DNA from: Pseudomonas iranensis
GTDB taxonomy: Bacteria; Pseudomonadota; Gammaproteobacteria; Pseudomonadales; Pseudomonadaceae
Reading direction: 5' to 3'
Length of the DNA: 64,000 nt
Assembly (NCBI RefSeq): GCF_014268585.2
Contig: NZ_CP077092.1
Span: forward strand, 2,046,001 to 2,110,000
Below, in pieces: positions 1 through 8,518 of this stretch. The notes under the pieces are model-generated. The model was not told the DNA's origin. It made no database searches and worked only from the letters and a program-made list of their open reading frames with translations. Position 1 is the first letter of the stretch; each line of letters begins with the position of its first letter. Position numbers and translations under genes: made by a program.

Positions 1-40
1 GGTGATCAATGAAGGTTTGAGCTGACAGCAAAACAAGGTC

Positions 41-117
41 AAAAGATCGCAGCCTTCGGCAGCTCCTACAGAGGCACGCATTCCAAAAGTAGGAGCTGCC
101 GAAGGCTGCGATCTTTT
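41..117. repeat. Perfect 29-bp inverted repeat (REP-like hairpin)
   Basis: Arms 41-69 and 89-117 are exact reverse complements around a 19-nt loop. The arms contain 'aaaagatcgcagcc', a common Pseudomonas intergenic repeat also present in a degraded copy at 51.4 kb. It lies just past the stop of the HAD gene and could act as a terminator-like or mRNA-stabilising hairpin. Confidence 0.8.
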
Positions 118-121
118 GCTT

Positions 122-775
122 TTATTTCCAGAGATGGATCGGCCAGCCGGCCTTTTCTGCGTGCTCAAGCAGCACCGGATCCGGATTGACCACGTGCGGG
201 AAGTCCACTTTAAGCAACAACGGCAGATCATTGCGCGAATCGGAATAAAAACTCGCGCCTTCGAGGTTTTCTTCTTCGGCATCCAGCCATTCCAGCAGGC
301 GGGTGATCTTGCCTTCGCGGTAAGTCAGGGTGCCGACGGTGTTGCCGCTATACACGCCATGGGCGACTTCCAGTTCGATGGCCAATATCTCGTCGATGCC
401 CAGACGATCGGCGATCGGGCGAACCAGGTGCGCACCGGATGCCGAAATCACCAGAATCCGGTCGCCGGCCTTGCGGTGGGCGGCGATGGTTTTGGTCGCG
501 TCGCTGAAGATGATCGGCTCAATGAAATCTTCCACCCACGGGCCAACCAAGTGCTCGATTTCCTCAGGGGTGCGGCCTATCAATGGTTCGAGACTGAAGG
601 CCATATAGTCTTCCATCGCCAGATGTCCGCGGCCGTAGGCATCCATCAGTTCCTTGTCGCGCTGCATGAACGACTCGCCATCGACCCAGCCGAGGCGGAC
701 CATCTGCTCACTCCATAGCGAGGAGCAGTCGCCGTGGATCAACGTTTCGTCCAGATCAAAAATTGCCAAAGCCAT
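122..775 (-). CDS. HAD-IB family phosphatase
   Basis: A 217-residue cytoplasmic HAD hydrolase. Motif I is DLDET at residues 7-11 (Asp nucleophile and acid/base Asp), the motif II serine lies in VISASG, and the motif IV-like DSRNDLPLL is near residue 180. Length and motif spacing fit the SerB/phosphoserine-phosphatase-like IB subfamily. It is the last gene of a minus-strand run encoding an ABC importer and a phosphodiesterase-like enzyme, 112 bp after the ATPase gene. The inference is that it dephosphorylates the imported compound or a breakdown product. It might instead be a housekeeping phosphatase that merely sits next to the operon. Confidence 0.85.
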   Translation of the reverse strand: MALAIFDLDETLIHGDCSSLWSEQMVRLGWVDGESFMQRDKELMDAYGRGHLAMEDYMAFSLEPLIGRTPEEIEHLVGPWVEDFIEPIIFSDATKTIAAHRKAGDRILVISASGAHLVRPIADRLGIDEILAIELEVAHGVYSGNTVGTLTYREGKITRLLEWLDAEEENLEGASFYSDSRNDLPLLLKVDFPHVVNPDPVLLEHAEKAGWPIHLWK

Positions 776-793
776 CGGGTTCTCTCCGAGAAC

Positions 794-883
794 AGCTGCA
801 AGCTACGAGCTAATAGCTGCAAGAATTAAAATCAGGTGCACCGCAGTCTACAACTTGAAGCTTGTAGCTCGAAGCTTGCAGCT
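794..883. repeat. Imperfect inverted repeat in intergenic gap
   Basis: 'agctgcaagctacgagct' (from 794) pairs with 'agctcgaagcttgcagct' (to 883). The element fills the gap between the ABC ATPase and HAD genes and resembles other dispersed Pseudomonas hairpins, so the HAD gene may be expressed less strongly than the importer genes. Confidence 0.6.
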
Positions 884-887
884 GCTT

Positions 888-1877
888 TTAAGCTACTTCG
901 CACAGGGCGGTCGGATCGATGGAAAGTGCCAGGCGCTGTCCGTCGGGATGCAGATCGGCGGCGGAGCGGTTGAGCACATCGACCACCAGTTCCACGCCGC
1001 GCGCTTCGACGCGATAGCGAATGACGTTGCCGAGCAGGCTGTGGTTGCGGATCTGCGCGTCGAGTTCGCCGTCAAGGCTCAGTTCGATGGCTTCCGGGCG
1101 GATGGCGATGCGGTGGTTGATCGTTCGTTGCAACAGCTTCGACGCAGCCTCGGCGTCGAGCAGGTTGTAGTTGCCGATGAAGCCGGCGGCGAACACATCG
1201 ACCGGCGCGGTGTAGAGGGTTTCGGCGTCGCCGCTCTGGACGATCTTTCCCTGATTCATCAGGAAAATCCGGTCCGACATGGTCAGCGCTTCTTCCTGAT
1301 CGTGGGTGACGAAGATCGTGGTCAGGCCGAGTTCGCGCTGGATCTGACGAATCTGTTCGCGCAGGTGTTTGCGAATTCGTGCGTCGAGCGCCGACAGCGG
1401 CTCATCCAGCAGCAACAAGCGCGGGCGGGTGACCAGCGATCGGGCGAGGGCGACACGCTGGCACTGACCACCGGACAGTTGATGCGGATAGCGGCTGGCG
1501 AAGTCGTGCAGTTCAACCAGTTTCAACACTTCAGAGACCCGCTTGTGGCTGTCATCGGCGTTGACCTTTTGCATGCGCAGGCCGAAGGCGACGTTCTGTT
1601 CGACGGTCATGTTGGGGAACAGCGCGTAGCTCTGAAAGACCATGCCGATACCGCGTTTCTGCGGACTCAACGGCACGATGTCGACGCCATCGAGCAAAAT
1701 CTTGCCGCCATCCACCGGGGTCAGCCCGGCGATGCAACGCAGCAAAGTCGACTTGCCGCACCCGGACGGGCCGAGCAGGGTGACGAACTCGCCTTTGTTG
1801 ATTTCGCAATCGATGTCGCTGAACACCGTGGTGCCGGCATAACTTTTCTGCAGGTGTTGGACGCTGACGTAGCTCAT
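888..1877 (-). CDS. ABC importer ATP-binding protein (phosphonate/organophosphate type)
   Basis: A 329-residue nucleotide-binding subunit. Walker A GPSGCGKST is at 36-44, followed by the signature LSGGQCQRVALARSL, Walker B LLLLDEP and the H-loop TFVTHD. The C-terminal part after about residue 235 fits a TOBE regulatory domain, as in the PotA/FbpC/PhnT group. Its start overlaps the upstream permease stop by 4 bp (ATGA), indicating translational coupling. Family membership is certain. The substrate is inferred from the neighbours (AP-superfamily hydrolase, HAD phosphatase, GntR/UTRA regulator), which together recall 2-aminoethylphosphonate loci; a spermidine or iron substrate is not excluded. 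Confidence 0.92.
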   Translation of the reverse strand: MSYVSVQHLQKSYAGTTVFSDIDCEINKGEFVTLLGPSGCGKSTLLRCIAGLTPVDGGKILLDGVDIVPLSPQKRGIGMVFQSYALFPNMTVEQNVAFGLRMQKVNADDSHKRVSEVLKLVELHDFASRYPHQLSGGQCQRVALARSLVTRPRLLLLDEPLSALDARIRKHLREQIRQIQRELGLTTIFVTHDQEEALTMSDRIFLMNQGKIVQSGDAETLYTAPVDVFAAGFIGNYNLLDAEAASKLLQRTINHRIAIRPEAIELSLDGELDAQIRNHSLLGNVIRYRVEARGVELVVDVLNRSAADLHPDGQRLALSIDPTALCEVA

Positions 1878-2674
1878 TCGCTTTTGTCCTTGTTCAAGAT
1901 GTTGGCGATCCAGGTCAGGACCAGCACGAAAAAGAAATACGAAATGACCAGCGCACTGGTGAAGTGGCCGCTGCTGTTACGCATGTTGTTCAGGTACACC
2001 TGCAGAGTTTCGTAGCGGGTGCCGACGAGGATGTTGGCGAACACGAATTCACCGAAGAGGAACGAGAACGACAATAGCAGCGCCACCATCAGGCCTTTGC
2101 GCAGATTCGGCAGCACCACCAGAAACGCCGCTTGAAAAGTGCTGGCGCCAAGCAGTTGCGCGGCGTCCATCAGGTCGCGCAGGTTGATCGCTTGCAGGTT
2201 GTTGGTGATCGCGCGGTACATGAACGGCAGCGCCACGGTGAAGTAGCAGCCGATCAGAATCCACGGTGTGCCGACCATCGCCATCGGCCCGGAACCGTAG
2301 AGCTGCAACAGCCCCACCGAGGACACCACCGGCGGTACCGCGAAGGGCAGCAGGATGAGGATGTTCATCAGCGCATCGAGTTTCGGAAAGTAGTAATGCA
2401 CGACGAACAGCAACGGCAGGATCAGCACCACCGACAGCACCAGCGCGCCGACACACACAATCAGCGACTGGCCGAATGCATGCAGAAAGCGCGGATCGCT
2501 CCACAGCTGGATGTACCACTTGAAGGTGAAACCGCTGGGCAGAATCGTTGCCGACCAACTGCTGGCGATCGAATAGACCAGCGTGCCCAGCAGCGGCAAC
2601 AGCAGAATGGCGAACAGCAGATAAACCACGACGCGGTGGTAGAGGCCGGCCGGGCCGGATTCAGCGCGAGACAT
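1874..2674 (-). CDS. ABC importer inner-membrane permease (second subunit)
   Basis: A 266-residue permease with about six hydrophobic segments and the BPD_transp_1 EAA-like loop, seen here as 'DLMDAAQLLGAS' near residue 170. It overlaps the end of the preceding permease by 14 bp and the following ATPase by 4 bp, so the subunits are translated as a coupled set. By family it forms the membrane channel with the 281-residue permease. Its role in phosphonate/organophosphate uptake is inferred from context. Confidence 0.9.
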   Translation of the reverse strand: MSRAESGPAGLYHRVVVYLLFAILLLPLLGTLVYSIASSWSATILPSGFTFKWYIQLWSDPRFLHAFGQSLIVCVGALVLSVVLILPLLFVVHYYFPKLDALMNILILLPFAVPPVVSSVGLLQLYGSGPMAMVGTPWILIGCYFTVALPFMYRAITNNLQAINLRDLMDAAQLLGASTFQAAFLVVLPNLRKGLMVALLLSFSFLFGEFVFANILVGTRYETLQVYLNNMRNSSGHFTSALVISYFFFVLVLTWIANILNKDKSE

Positions 2675-3506
2675 GGTAGCTCCTCTTCAACAGCAATTGA
2701 TGCACGACGGTGACAATGGTCATCAGCGCCACGAGCACCACAGCCAGGGCGCTGGCCAGGTTCGGGTCCAGGGAAATGTCGCCGGAGACCATCGCCGCAA
2801 TACGGATTGGCAGAACGTTGAAATTGCCGGTGGTCAGCGCATAAACCGTGGCGTAGGCGCCGAGGGCGTTGGCCAGCAGGATCACGAACGTGCCGAGCAA
2901 CGCCGGGGTCAACACCGGCAGGCCGATGTGCCGCCAGAACTGCCAGCCGTTGGCGCCGAGCAGTGCGGCGGACTCGCGCCAGTCTTCACGCAGAGCGTCG
3001 AAAGCCGGGTAGAGCAGCAACACGCCGAGCGGGATCTGGAAGTAGGTGTAGAGGATGATCAGGCCGGTTTTCGAATACAGATTGAAGTCCTGAATGATCC
3101 CCGACTGTTTGAGCATGATGGTGATGCTGCCGTTGAAACCGAGCAGGATGATGAACGCGAACGCCAGCGGCACGCCGGCAAAATTGCTGGTCATGTTGGC
3201 GAAGGCATTGACGAAGTTGCGCAGCTTCGAATCGACCCGGCGCAGGGAGTACGCACCAAGCACGGCGATGATGATGCCGAATACGCTCGACCAGAAACTG
3301 ATCTCCAGGCTGTACTGGATCGCCTGCCGATAGAACTTCGAACCGAAGATCTTGCTGAAGTTGGCCAGGCCCCAGCCGGACTCTTCCGATTGCAGGCTGT
3401 TGATCATCACCCAGACCAGCGGGGCGATTTCGAAGATGATGAAGAACAGCGCGAAGGGCACCAGGCACAGCGCCGCGAGCCATTTGCCGCGAGTCATGGC
3501 ATTCAC
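2661..3506 (-). CDS. ABC importer inner-membrane permease (first subunit)
   Basis: About 281 residues from a GTG start at 3506, chosen because GGGAG lies 8 nt upstream and the GTG overlaps the preceding stop as GTGA. An ATG at 3497 is a weaker alternative and an ATG at 3524 lies inside the previous gene. The protein begins with a basic stretch and a strong membrane segment (LCLVPFALFFIIFEIAPLV), has several more membrane spans and an EAA loop ('ESAALLGANGWQFW'). It pairs with the 266-residue permease. Confidence 0.88.
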   Translation of the reverse strand: MNAMTRGKWLAALCLVPFALFFIIFEIAPLVWVMINSLQSEESGWGLANFSKIFGSKFYRQAIQYSLEISFWSSVFGIIIAVLGAYSLRRVDSKLRNFVNAFANMTSNFAGVPLAFAFIILLGFNGSITIMLKQSGIIQDFNLYSKTGLIILYTYFQIPLGVLLLYPAFDALREDWRESAALLGANGWQFWRHIGLPVLTPALLGTFVILLANALGAYATVYALTTGNFNVLPIRIAAMVSGDISLDPNLASALAVVLVALMTIVTVVHQLLLKRSYHVSR

Positions 3507-4309
3507 TTGAACAACTCCCGGCATACAGGTTTGTCATGGGGCACGCCGAGCAGTTCGCAGATCGTGCCGCACAGCTCGGTCTGCTTCGGTGTGACGTCAG
3601 GGTTCAGGCTGAAGACCTCGCCGAGGACGAACAGCGGCACCTGACGTTCTTCCGCCAGCAGGCCGTTGTGCGAGCGATCATTGTTCATGCCATGGTCGGC
3701 AGTCACCAGCACTTGATAGCCGGCGTCTAGCCAGTTTTGTAGATAGTCGGCAAGGATGATGTCGGCCGAACGCGCGCTGTTACGGTATTGCGAGCTGTCG
3801 AGGCCGTGCTTGTGCCCGGCGTCGTCGATGTTCATCGGGTGGACCAGGAGAAAGTTCGGCGCGTGGCGCAGGCGCAGGTCCTCGGCATCGGCGAACAGGT
3901 GCGAATCCGGATAATGATCGTTCCAGTAGAAGTGGCCGTACTGGATCGGCAGCGTCGGATCGTTGGTGTGGCGGTCGCGCGCCGCCACGAACGGTGAGCG
4001 GTTATATAACTCGCTGACCCAGTGATACGCCGCAGCGGCGGTTTTCAACCCGGCATCGCGGGCGTAGTGATAGATGCTGCGCTGGTTGGACAAGCGCGAG
4101 ACATTGTTGTGGACGATGCCGCTGTCGATCGGCGGCACGCCGGTGAGAATACATTCGTAAAGCGGTCGGGACAGGGCCGGCAGTTCGCACTCCAGTTGAT
4201 AGAGCGCCGCGCGTCCTGCGCCAACATAAGCCTGCAGATGCCCCATGGCGTGACACGCAACCTCGTAGTTGAGGCCGTCGAGCACGACAAGGATGACGTT
4301 GTGCTTCAT
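3503..4309 (-). CDS. Alkaline-phosphatase-superfamily hydrolase (nucleotide pyrophosphatase/phosphodiesterase-like)
   Basis: 268 residues with no signal peptide, so probably cytoplasmic. Metal-site motifs of the type I phosphodiesterase/nucleotide pyrophosphatase family are visible: VLDGLN near the N-terminus, DDAGHKHG near residue 160 and TADHGMN near residue 207. Known members cleave phosphodiesters or, as phosphonoacetate hydrolase, C-P bonds. It is first in the permease/permease/ATPase/HAD run and overlaps the permease by 4 bp, so it probably acts on the imported substrate. The exact reaction cannot be read from sequence. Confidence 0.82.
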   Translation of the reverse strand: MKHNVILVVLDGLNYEVACHAMGHLQAYVGAGRAALYQLECELPALSRPLYECILTGVPPIDSGIVHNNVSRLSNQRSIYHYARDAGLKTAAAAYHWVSELYNRSPFVAARDRHTNDPTLPIQYGHFYWNDHYPDSHLFADAEDLRLRHAPNFLLVHPMNIDDAGHKHGLDSSQYRNSARSADIILADYLQNWLDAGYQVLVTADHGMNNDRSHNGLLAEERQVPLFVLGEVFSLNPDVTPKQTELCGTICELLGVPHDKPVCRELFK

Positions 4310-4360
4310 AGGGGCAAGAACTCCGCGAAATTCAGTTATTCCGAAATCAACCCGATCCCC

Positions 4361-4450
4361 TGTGGGAGCGAGCCCGCTCGCGAATGCAATACATCATTCA
4401 ACAGTGATGTCGACTGACGCGCCGCCGTCGCGAGCAGGCTCGCTCCCACA
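4361..4450. repeat. REP pair (inverted)
   Basis: 'tgtgggagcgagcccgctcg' at 4361-4380 and its complement at 4428-4450 face each other between the binding-protein gene and the hydrolase operon. This is the family repeated many times in the window. The highly expressed binding-protein message may be ended or stabilised here. Confidence 0.85.
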
Positions 4451-4490
4451 TTCGGATCTTCAGCGGATCCCGAACAGGGGGATCACAGGA

Positions 4491-5558
4491 TTACTTCATC
4501 TCGACGATGACTTCCTCGTTCCACTGCTGCGGCAGGGCTTTGGAGGTCTTTTCCCACGCCTCGGCGTCCTTAACCGGCGTGACCTTCTTGTACTGCTCGT
4601 TTGGCAGCAGTTTGGCTTTCACGTCTTCCGGCAGTTGCAGGTGTTCGGCGCGGATCGGCCGGGCGTTGCCACGGGCGAGGTTGGTCTGGCCGGCGTCGCT
4701 GAAGATGTATTCGCGGGTCAGCTTGGCGGCGTTGGGGTTTTTCGCGTACTTGTTGATGATCGTGGTGTAGCCGGAAATCACCGAGCCGTCGGATGGAATC
4801 AGCACTACGTAATCATCCGGGTTCGCCATTTTGGCTTTGTAGCTCAGACCATTGAAGTCCCAGACCACGCCGACTTCGATCTCGCCTTTTTCCATGGTGG
4901 CGATGGTCGGGTTGGCCATCGACAGACGACCTTGTTTGGCAAGGTCGGCGAACAGCAGCAGGGCAGGCTTGATGTTTTTCTCGTCACCGCCATTGGCCAG
5001 TGCGGCAGCGAGGACACCGTTGGCAGCCTGGGCAGCGGTGCTTACGTCGCCGATGGAGACTTTGTATTTACCGGTTTTCAGGTCAGCCCATTTGGTCGGT
5101 ACGTCGGAGCCGTGCAGCAGCTTCTTGTTGACGATGAAGGCGATGGTGCCGGTGTAGGCCAGCGCCCAGTTGCCGTCCTTGTCCTTGGCCCAGTCCGGCA
5201 CCTGATCCCAGGTGCTTGGTTTGTACGGTTGCACCACGCCTTGCTTGACCGCGATCGGGCCGAAGGCGGCACCGACGTCGCCGATATCAGCGGTGGCGTT
5301 GTCTTTTTCAGCAGCGAACTTGGCGATTTCCTGGGCCGAGCTCATGTCGGTGTCGATGTGTTTCAGGCCGTATTTCTTGGCCAGATCTTCCCAGGTGCCT
5401 TTCCAGTTGGCCCAGTCATCGGGCATGCCGACGCTGTTCACGGCGCCTTCCGCCTTCGCAGCGGCTTCGAGGGTTTTCAGATCGGTGTCGGCCGCCATGG
5501 CGGCGGTGCACATAGCGATGGTCGAGCCTAACAGTGTTGCCAGGAAAAGCTGTTTCAT
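4491..5558 (-). CDS. Periplasmic substrate-binding protein of the ABC importer
   Basis: A 355-residue exported protein. The N-terminus has a basic start, a hydrophobic core and an AMAAD cleavage-like site near residue 22, typical of Sec export. The body fits type 2 periplasmic binding proteins of the Fe/thiamine/spermidine/phosphonate class ('DIGDVGAAFGPIAV', 'GVVWDFNGLSYKAK'). AAGGAG lies just upstream of the ATG. It is separated from the hydrolase/permease run by a REP pair but is transcribed in the same direction. Its promoter faces the GntR regulator, and one operator-like palindrome lies 47 bp upstream. Substrate specificity is inferred only. Confidence 0.88.
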   Translation of the reverse strand: MKQLFLATLLGSTIAMCTAAMAADTDLKTLEAAAKAEGAVNSVGMPDDWANWKGTWEDLAKKYGLKHIDTDMSSAQEIAKFAAEKDNATADIGDVGAAFGPIAVKQGVVQPYKPSTWDQVPDWAKDKDGNWALAYTGTIAFIVNKKLLHGSDVPTKWADLKTGKYKVSIGDVSTAAQAANGVLAAALANGGDEKNIKPALLLFADLAKQGRLSMANPTIATMEKGEIEVGVVWDFNGLSYKAKMANPDDYVVLIPSDGSVISGYTTIINKYAKNPNAAKLTREYIFSDAGQTNLARGNARPIRAEHLQLPEDVKAKLLPNEQYKKVTPVKDAEAWEKTSKALPQQWNEEVIVEMK

Positions 5559-5604
5559 TCCGAAGCTCCTTGGTCGTGTTCAACGCTGCGATTGCGGTTG
5601 GTGT

Positions 5605-5616
5605 TGGTCTAGGTCA
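5605..5616. promoter_or_regulatory. Candidate HutC-type operator 1
   Basis: TGGTCTAGGTCA matches 10 of 12 bases of TGGTCTAGACCA, the core bound by the HutC-subfamily GntR regulator DasR; mycobacterial PhnF uses the close relative TGGTATAGACCA. It lies 47 bp upstream of the binding-protein ATG, where a bound repressor would block transcription. Confidence 0.55.
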
Positions 5617-5718
5617 GCAATACCTGAGCCAATTTAGGTCGGCTGGATGACATTTTGATGTCGATGGCATCGTGGCTGATCTTTTATCAACCATTGTCAG
5701 GAAGGTGCCAGATCAGCG

Positions 5719-5725
5719 TAGACCA
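5719..5725. promoter_or_regulatory. Candidate operator half site
   Basis: TAGACCA, one intact half of the same 12-bp core, lies midway in the divergent region. The other half is degenerate, so this is weak on its own. Confidence 0.25.
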
Positions 5726-5883
5726 TACCCAAAGGCCCGTAGGGAAGGGGACTTGGCCGATGTATTGCAAGCCGTGAAAGCGACCGTTCGGTAGTTTTGT
5801 CATCTGTCGGTCATCTGCACTGCCTAGGCTTGCAACATACGAAGGCGCTTTGATCGGCGTTCGGATTTGCCCCGAAACAGTGC

Positions 5884-5895
5884 TGGTCTAGTCCA
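5884..5895. promoter_or_regulatory. Candidate HutC-type operator 2
   Basis: TGGTCTAGTCCA matches 11 of 12 bases of the TGGTCTAGACCA core and sits only 14 bp upstream of the regulator ATG. This position suits autorepression. Confidence 0.6.
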
Positions 5896-5909
5896 GATAG
5901 GTAACGTTG

Positions 5910-6623
5910 ATGCGCGATGAGGCAACGAAAGCGGTGACAGCGATTGGCCAGGTGCTGCTGGAGCAGATCGATCACGGTTTGCTGGCGGCCGGGAGCAAGT
6001 TGCCCGCTGAACGCAAGCTCAGCGAGCTGTTCGGGACGACGCGGATCACTGTGCGTGAAGCGCTGTTGCAGCTTGAGGCACAGGGGCAGATTTACCGTGA
6101 GGAGCGGCGCGGCTGGTTCGTGTCGCCGCCGCGTTTGGCTTATAACCTGATGCAGCGCAGTCACTTCCACGCCATGGTCAGTGCGCAGGGACGCGAACCT
6201 TCGACCGAGGTGATTTCGGCGCGGTTGCAACCGGCTTCCGCGGCGGTGTGTGCGTGGTTGCAACTGCCGGCTTTGTCGAGCGTGATTCAGATTTGCCGCT
6301 CGCGGCGCATTGATGGGCGACTGGTGTTGTATGTGGAGCACTATCTGAATCCGCGGTTTTTTCCGGGGATTCTTGATTTCGATTTGAATCAGTCGATCAC
6401 CGAGTTGTATGCGCGGCATTTCGATTTGCACTATGGGCGGGTGCGGTTCGAGATCGTGCCTACGTCTTTATCTGTCGATGCGGCGGCGGCTTTACGGGTG
6501 TCGGTGGGGAGTCCGGGACTGAGGATTGCTCGGGTCAATTATGATCAGCATGGGCGGTTGATTGATTGTGATCTGGAGTTTTGGCGGCATGATGCGATTC
6601 ACGTTGGGGTTGATGTGGTTTGA
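5910..6623 (+). CDS. GntR/HutC-family regulator with UTRA domain (PhnF/PhnR-like)
   Basis: 237 residues from the ATG at 5910 (AGG 8 nt upstream; a TTG directly before it is an alternative). The N-terminal winged helix-turn-helix carries the GntR signature 'LPAERKLSELFGTTRITVREAL' in split form around residues 33-54. The C-terminal half fits a UTRA ligand-binding domain ('LVLYVEHYLNPRFFPGI', 'RIARVNYDQHGRLID'). It is divergent from the importer, and TGGTCTAG-type palindromes occur in the shared promoter. By family it is probably a repressor released by a substrate-derived effector, likely a phosphonate or phosphorylated metabolite. Confidence 0.85.
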   Translation: MRDEATKAVTAIGQVLLEQIDHGLLAAGSKLPAERKLSELFGTTRITVREALLQLEAQGQIYREERRGWFVSPPRLAYNLMQRSHFHAMVSAQGREPSTEVISARLQPASAAVCAWLQLPALSSVIQICRSRRIDGRLVLYVEHYLNPRFFPGILDFDLNQSITELYARHFDLHYGRVRFEIVPTSLSVDAAAALRVSVGSPGLRIARVNYDQHGRLIDCDLEFWRHDAIHVGVDVV

Positions 6624-7183
6624 TCCTTGGCGGCCTCTGGGCCGACCAGGTTCTGGTTGTTTTCGGGTGTTTATCCGTTGCTTCGGGTGGTGCTGATGGC
6701 GGTTTCGCCCTTACGGCGAGTCCCTTTTTCAAACGCCAAAAAGGAACCAAAAGGCTTTGCTCCTGCGTTCGCCCTCGCAGGCTCGGGGCCCTTCGCTCCG
6801 GGACCGATCCGGGCGCAGCGGCTACGGTTTGCTTCGCTGCACCTCCTTGCGCTGTGTCTGGCTGCGCCAGACGGTCGCTGCGCTCCCACGCCCGGATCGA
6901 TCCCTCCACTCAGCCTTCCGATGTCGCTGGCTAGGCAAGATCAAGAGCACGCGAGCTAACGCTCATTGTTGAGTGGTTAGAAGCGGGTGGTTGGCTTGGG
7001 ATTTGTGGTGGGGCTGCCCCTCACCCCAGCCCTCTCCCGAGGGAGAGGGAGCCGATCGTTGGGCTTTTCAGAATCTGAGTTCGACTCGGTATCTCAGTCG
7101 GCGTATCTCTCACATTCACCGCGGTCAGTCCCCTCTCCCTCTGGGAGAGGGCTAGGGTGAGGGGCTTTTACGTTGAGGGTGTC
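6624..7183. repeat. 560-bp gene-free stretch with Pseudomonas-type intergenic repeats
   Basis: No credible gene was found. Roughly 6700-6950 resembles a block often seen between Pseudomonas genes ('ttcaaacgccaaaaaggaac') and opens overlapping frames on both strands without ribosome sites, as expected for GC-rich repeat DNA. The distal part holds a separate inverted pair, listed next. Confidence 0.6.
7017..7166. repeat. Inverted pair of 'ccctctccc' hairpin elements
   Basis: 'cccctcaccccagccctctc' begins at 7017 and its reverse complement ends at 7165; each copy also contains an internal palindrome (ctctcccgagggagag and ctctccctctgggagag). Nested symmetry of this kind marks a mobile hairpin doublet. 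It lies between the convergent regulator and peptidase genes and could act as a bidirectional terminator. Confidence 0.75.
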
Positions 7184-8518
7184 TTATTTGCCCACCTCGG
7201 CGTTCGCATGCAGATAATCCGTCGCCAACGAAGCCAATGTCCTCACCCCGACCACTAACGCCGACTCATCGACAAAGAACCCCGGATTATGATTCGGCGC
7301 AGCTTTGCTCATGTCCTGATCCCGCGGGGTCACGCCGAGAAACACAAACAACCCCGGCGCTTCTTTGGCGAAGAACGAGAAATCTTCCGCGCCGCCCACC
7401 AGCGGTCCCTGCACCACGTCATCCTTGGCGGCCCACTTCAACGTCGGCAGCATTTTCTCGGTCAGTGCCGGGTTGTTAATGGTCGGGTCGTATTTCTTGA
7501 TGATGGTGACGTCGGCTTTGGCGCCGCCGCTTTCGGCGATTTTCTCGACTGTCTGGCGCACGTCGCTGTGCAGTTTCTGGCGGATGCCGTAGTCGTAGGA
7601 GCGGATGGTGCCGGTCATGTCGAGCGATTCGGGGATGATGTTGTAGCGGGTGCCGCCATTGATGGTGCCGATGCTGACCACCGACGGGTACGAGGAAATG
7701 TCGGTGCGGCGGCTGACCACGGTTTGCAGGCCGACGATGGTTTGCGCGCCGACGGTGATCGGGTCGATGCCGTCCCAGGGGCGGCCGGCGTGGGTTTGTT
7801 TGCCGTGGATCTTGATGCGCAGGTCGTCGGAGCTGGCCAGGGTCGGGCCGGGGCGGTAGGCGATCTGGCCGGCGGGGACGCCGGCCCAGACGTGCAGGCC
7901 GAACACCGCGTCGGGTTTCGGCGATTTCATCACGCCTTCCTCGACCATCATCTTCGCGCCCCAGGTATTTTTGCCGTCGGGAATGAAATCGCTCGGACCT
8001 TCCTCGGCGGGCTGGAAGTAGAACACTACGGTGCCGGGCAAGGTGTCGCGCATCCCTGTCAGAATTTTAGCTGCGCTGAGCAGGATCGCGGTGTGGGCGT
8101 CGTGGCCGCAGGCGTGCATGACGTCGACTTCCTTGTCGAGATACGTGCCTTTGGCTTTCGAAGCGAACGGCAAGTCGGAGACTTCCTTGACCGGCAGCGC
8201 GTCCATGTCGGCGCGCAGGGCCACGGTCGGGCCGGGCAGGGCGCCTTTCAGCACGGCTACTACGCCGGTGCGGGCGACGCCGGTTTTCACTTCCAGGCCC
8301 ATGGCTTGCAGCTGTTTGGCGACCAGTTCAGCGGTGCGTTTTTCAGTGTTGCCAAGTTCTGGATGAGCGTGAAGGTCGCGGCGGGTTTCCAGCAGCTCCG
8401 GTTCGAGCTTCTGCGCCTGCTCGGCGATGCGCGTGCGGGCGCTGTCCATCGTCGCGGCGCTGGCGTGGCTGGCGACCACGGTGAGCAAAAGGGTCTGGGC
8501 AATGCGCGTCAGTTGCAT
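7184..8518 (-). CDS. Exported M20-family amidohydrolase/peptidase
   Basis: 444 residues from the ATG at 8518 (AGGAG 7-8 nt upstream); an upstream in-frame ATG at 8632 has no export signal and is rejected. A Sec signal 'LTRIAQTLLLTVVASHASAA' occupies residues 3-22. Family M20 metal-binding motifs are visible: MHACGHDAHTA near residue 134, 'QPAEEG' and the late 'GGAEDFSFF'. This fits the IAA-amino-acid/hippurate hydrolase-like group, which releases amino acids from N-acyl conjugates. Periplasmic location is predicted. Substrate is unknown and the gene is monocistronic. Confidence 0.88.
   Translation of the reverse strand: MQLTRIAQTLLLTVVASHASAATMDSARTRIAEQAQKLEPELLETRRDLHAHPELGNTEKRTAELVAKQLQAMGLEVKTGVARTGVVAVLKGALPGPTVALRADMDALPVKEVSDLPFASKAKGTYLDKEVDVMHACGHDAHTAILLSAAKILTGMRDTLPGTVVFYFQPAEEGPSDFIPDGKNTWGAKMMVEEGVMKSPKPDAVFGLHVWAGVPAGQIAYRPGPTLASSDDLRIKIHGKQTHAGRPWDGIDPITVGAQTIVGLQTVVSRRTDISSYPSVVSIGTINGGTRYNIIPESLDMTGTIRSYDYGIRQKLHSDVRQTVEKIAESGGAKADVTIIKKYDPTINNPALTEKMLPTLKWAAKDDVVQGPLVGGAEDFSFFAKEAPGLFVFLGVTPRDQDMSKAAPNHNPGFFVDESALVVGVRTLASLATDYLHANAEVGK

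Larger units (their letters stand above)
5559..5909. promoter_or_regulatory. Divergent promoter region between importer and regulator
   Basis: A 351-bp gene-free interval between the oppositely transcribed binding-protein and regulator genes. It holds two near-palindromes of the form TGGTCTAGNCCA plus a half site, listed separately. No repeat of the REP class is present. No unambiguous -35/-10 pair was assigned. Confidence 0.7.

Noticed and set aside
6535..6972. Several overlapping open frames between the GntR regulator and the M20 peptidase.
   Set aside because: They lie in an intergenic repeat block, overlap each other on both strands and lack ribosome sites.
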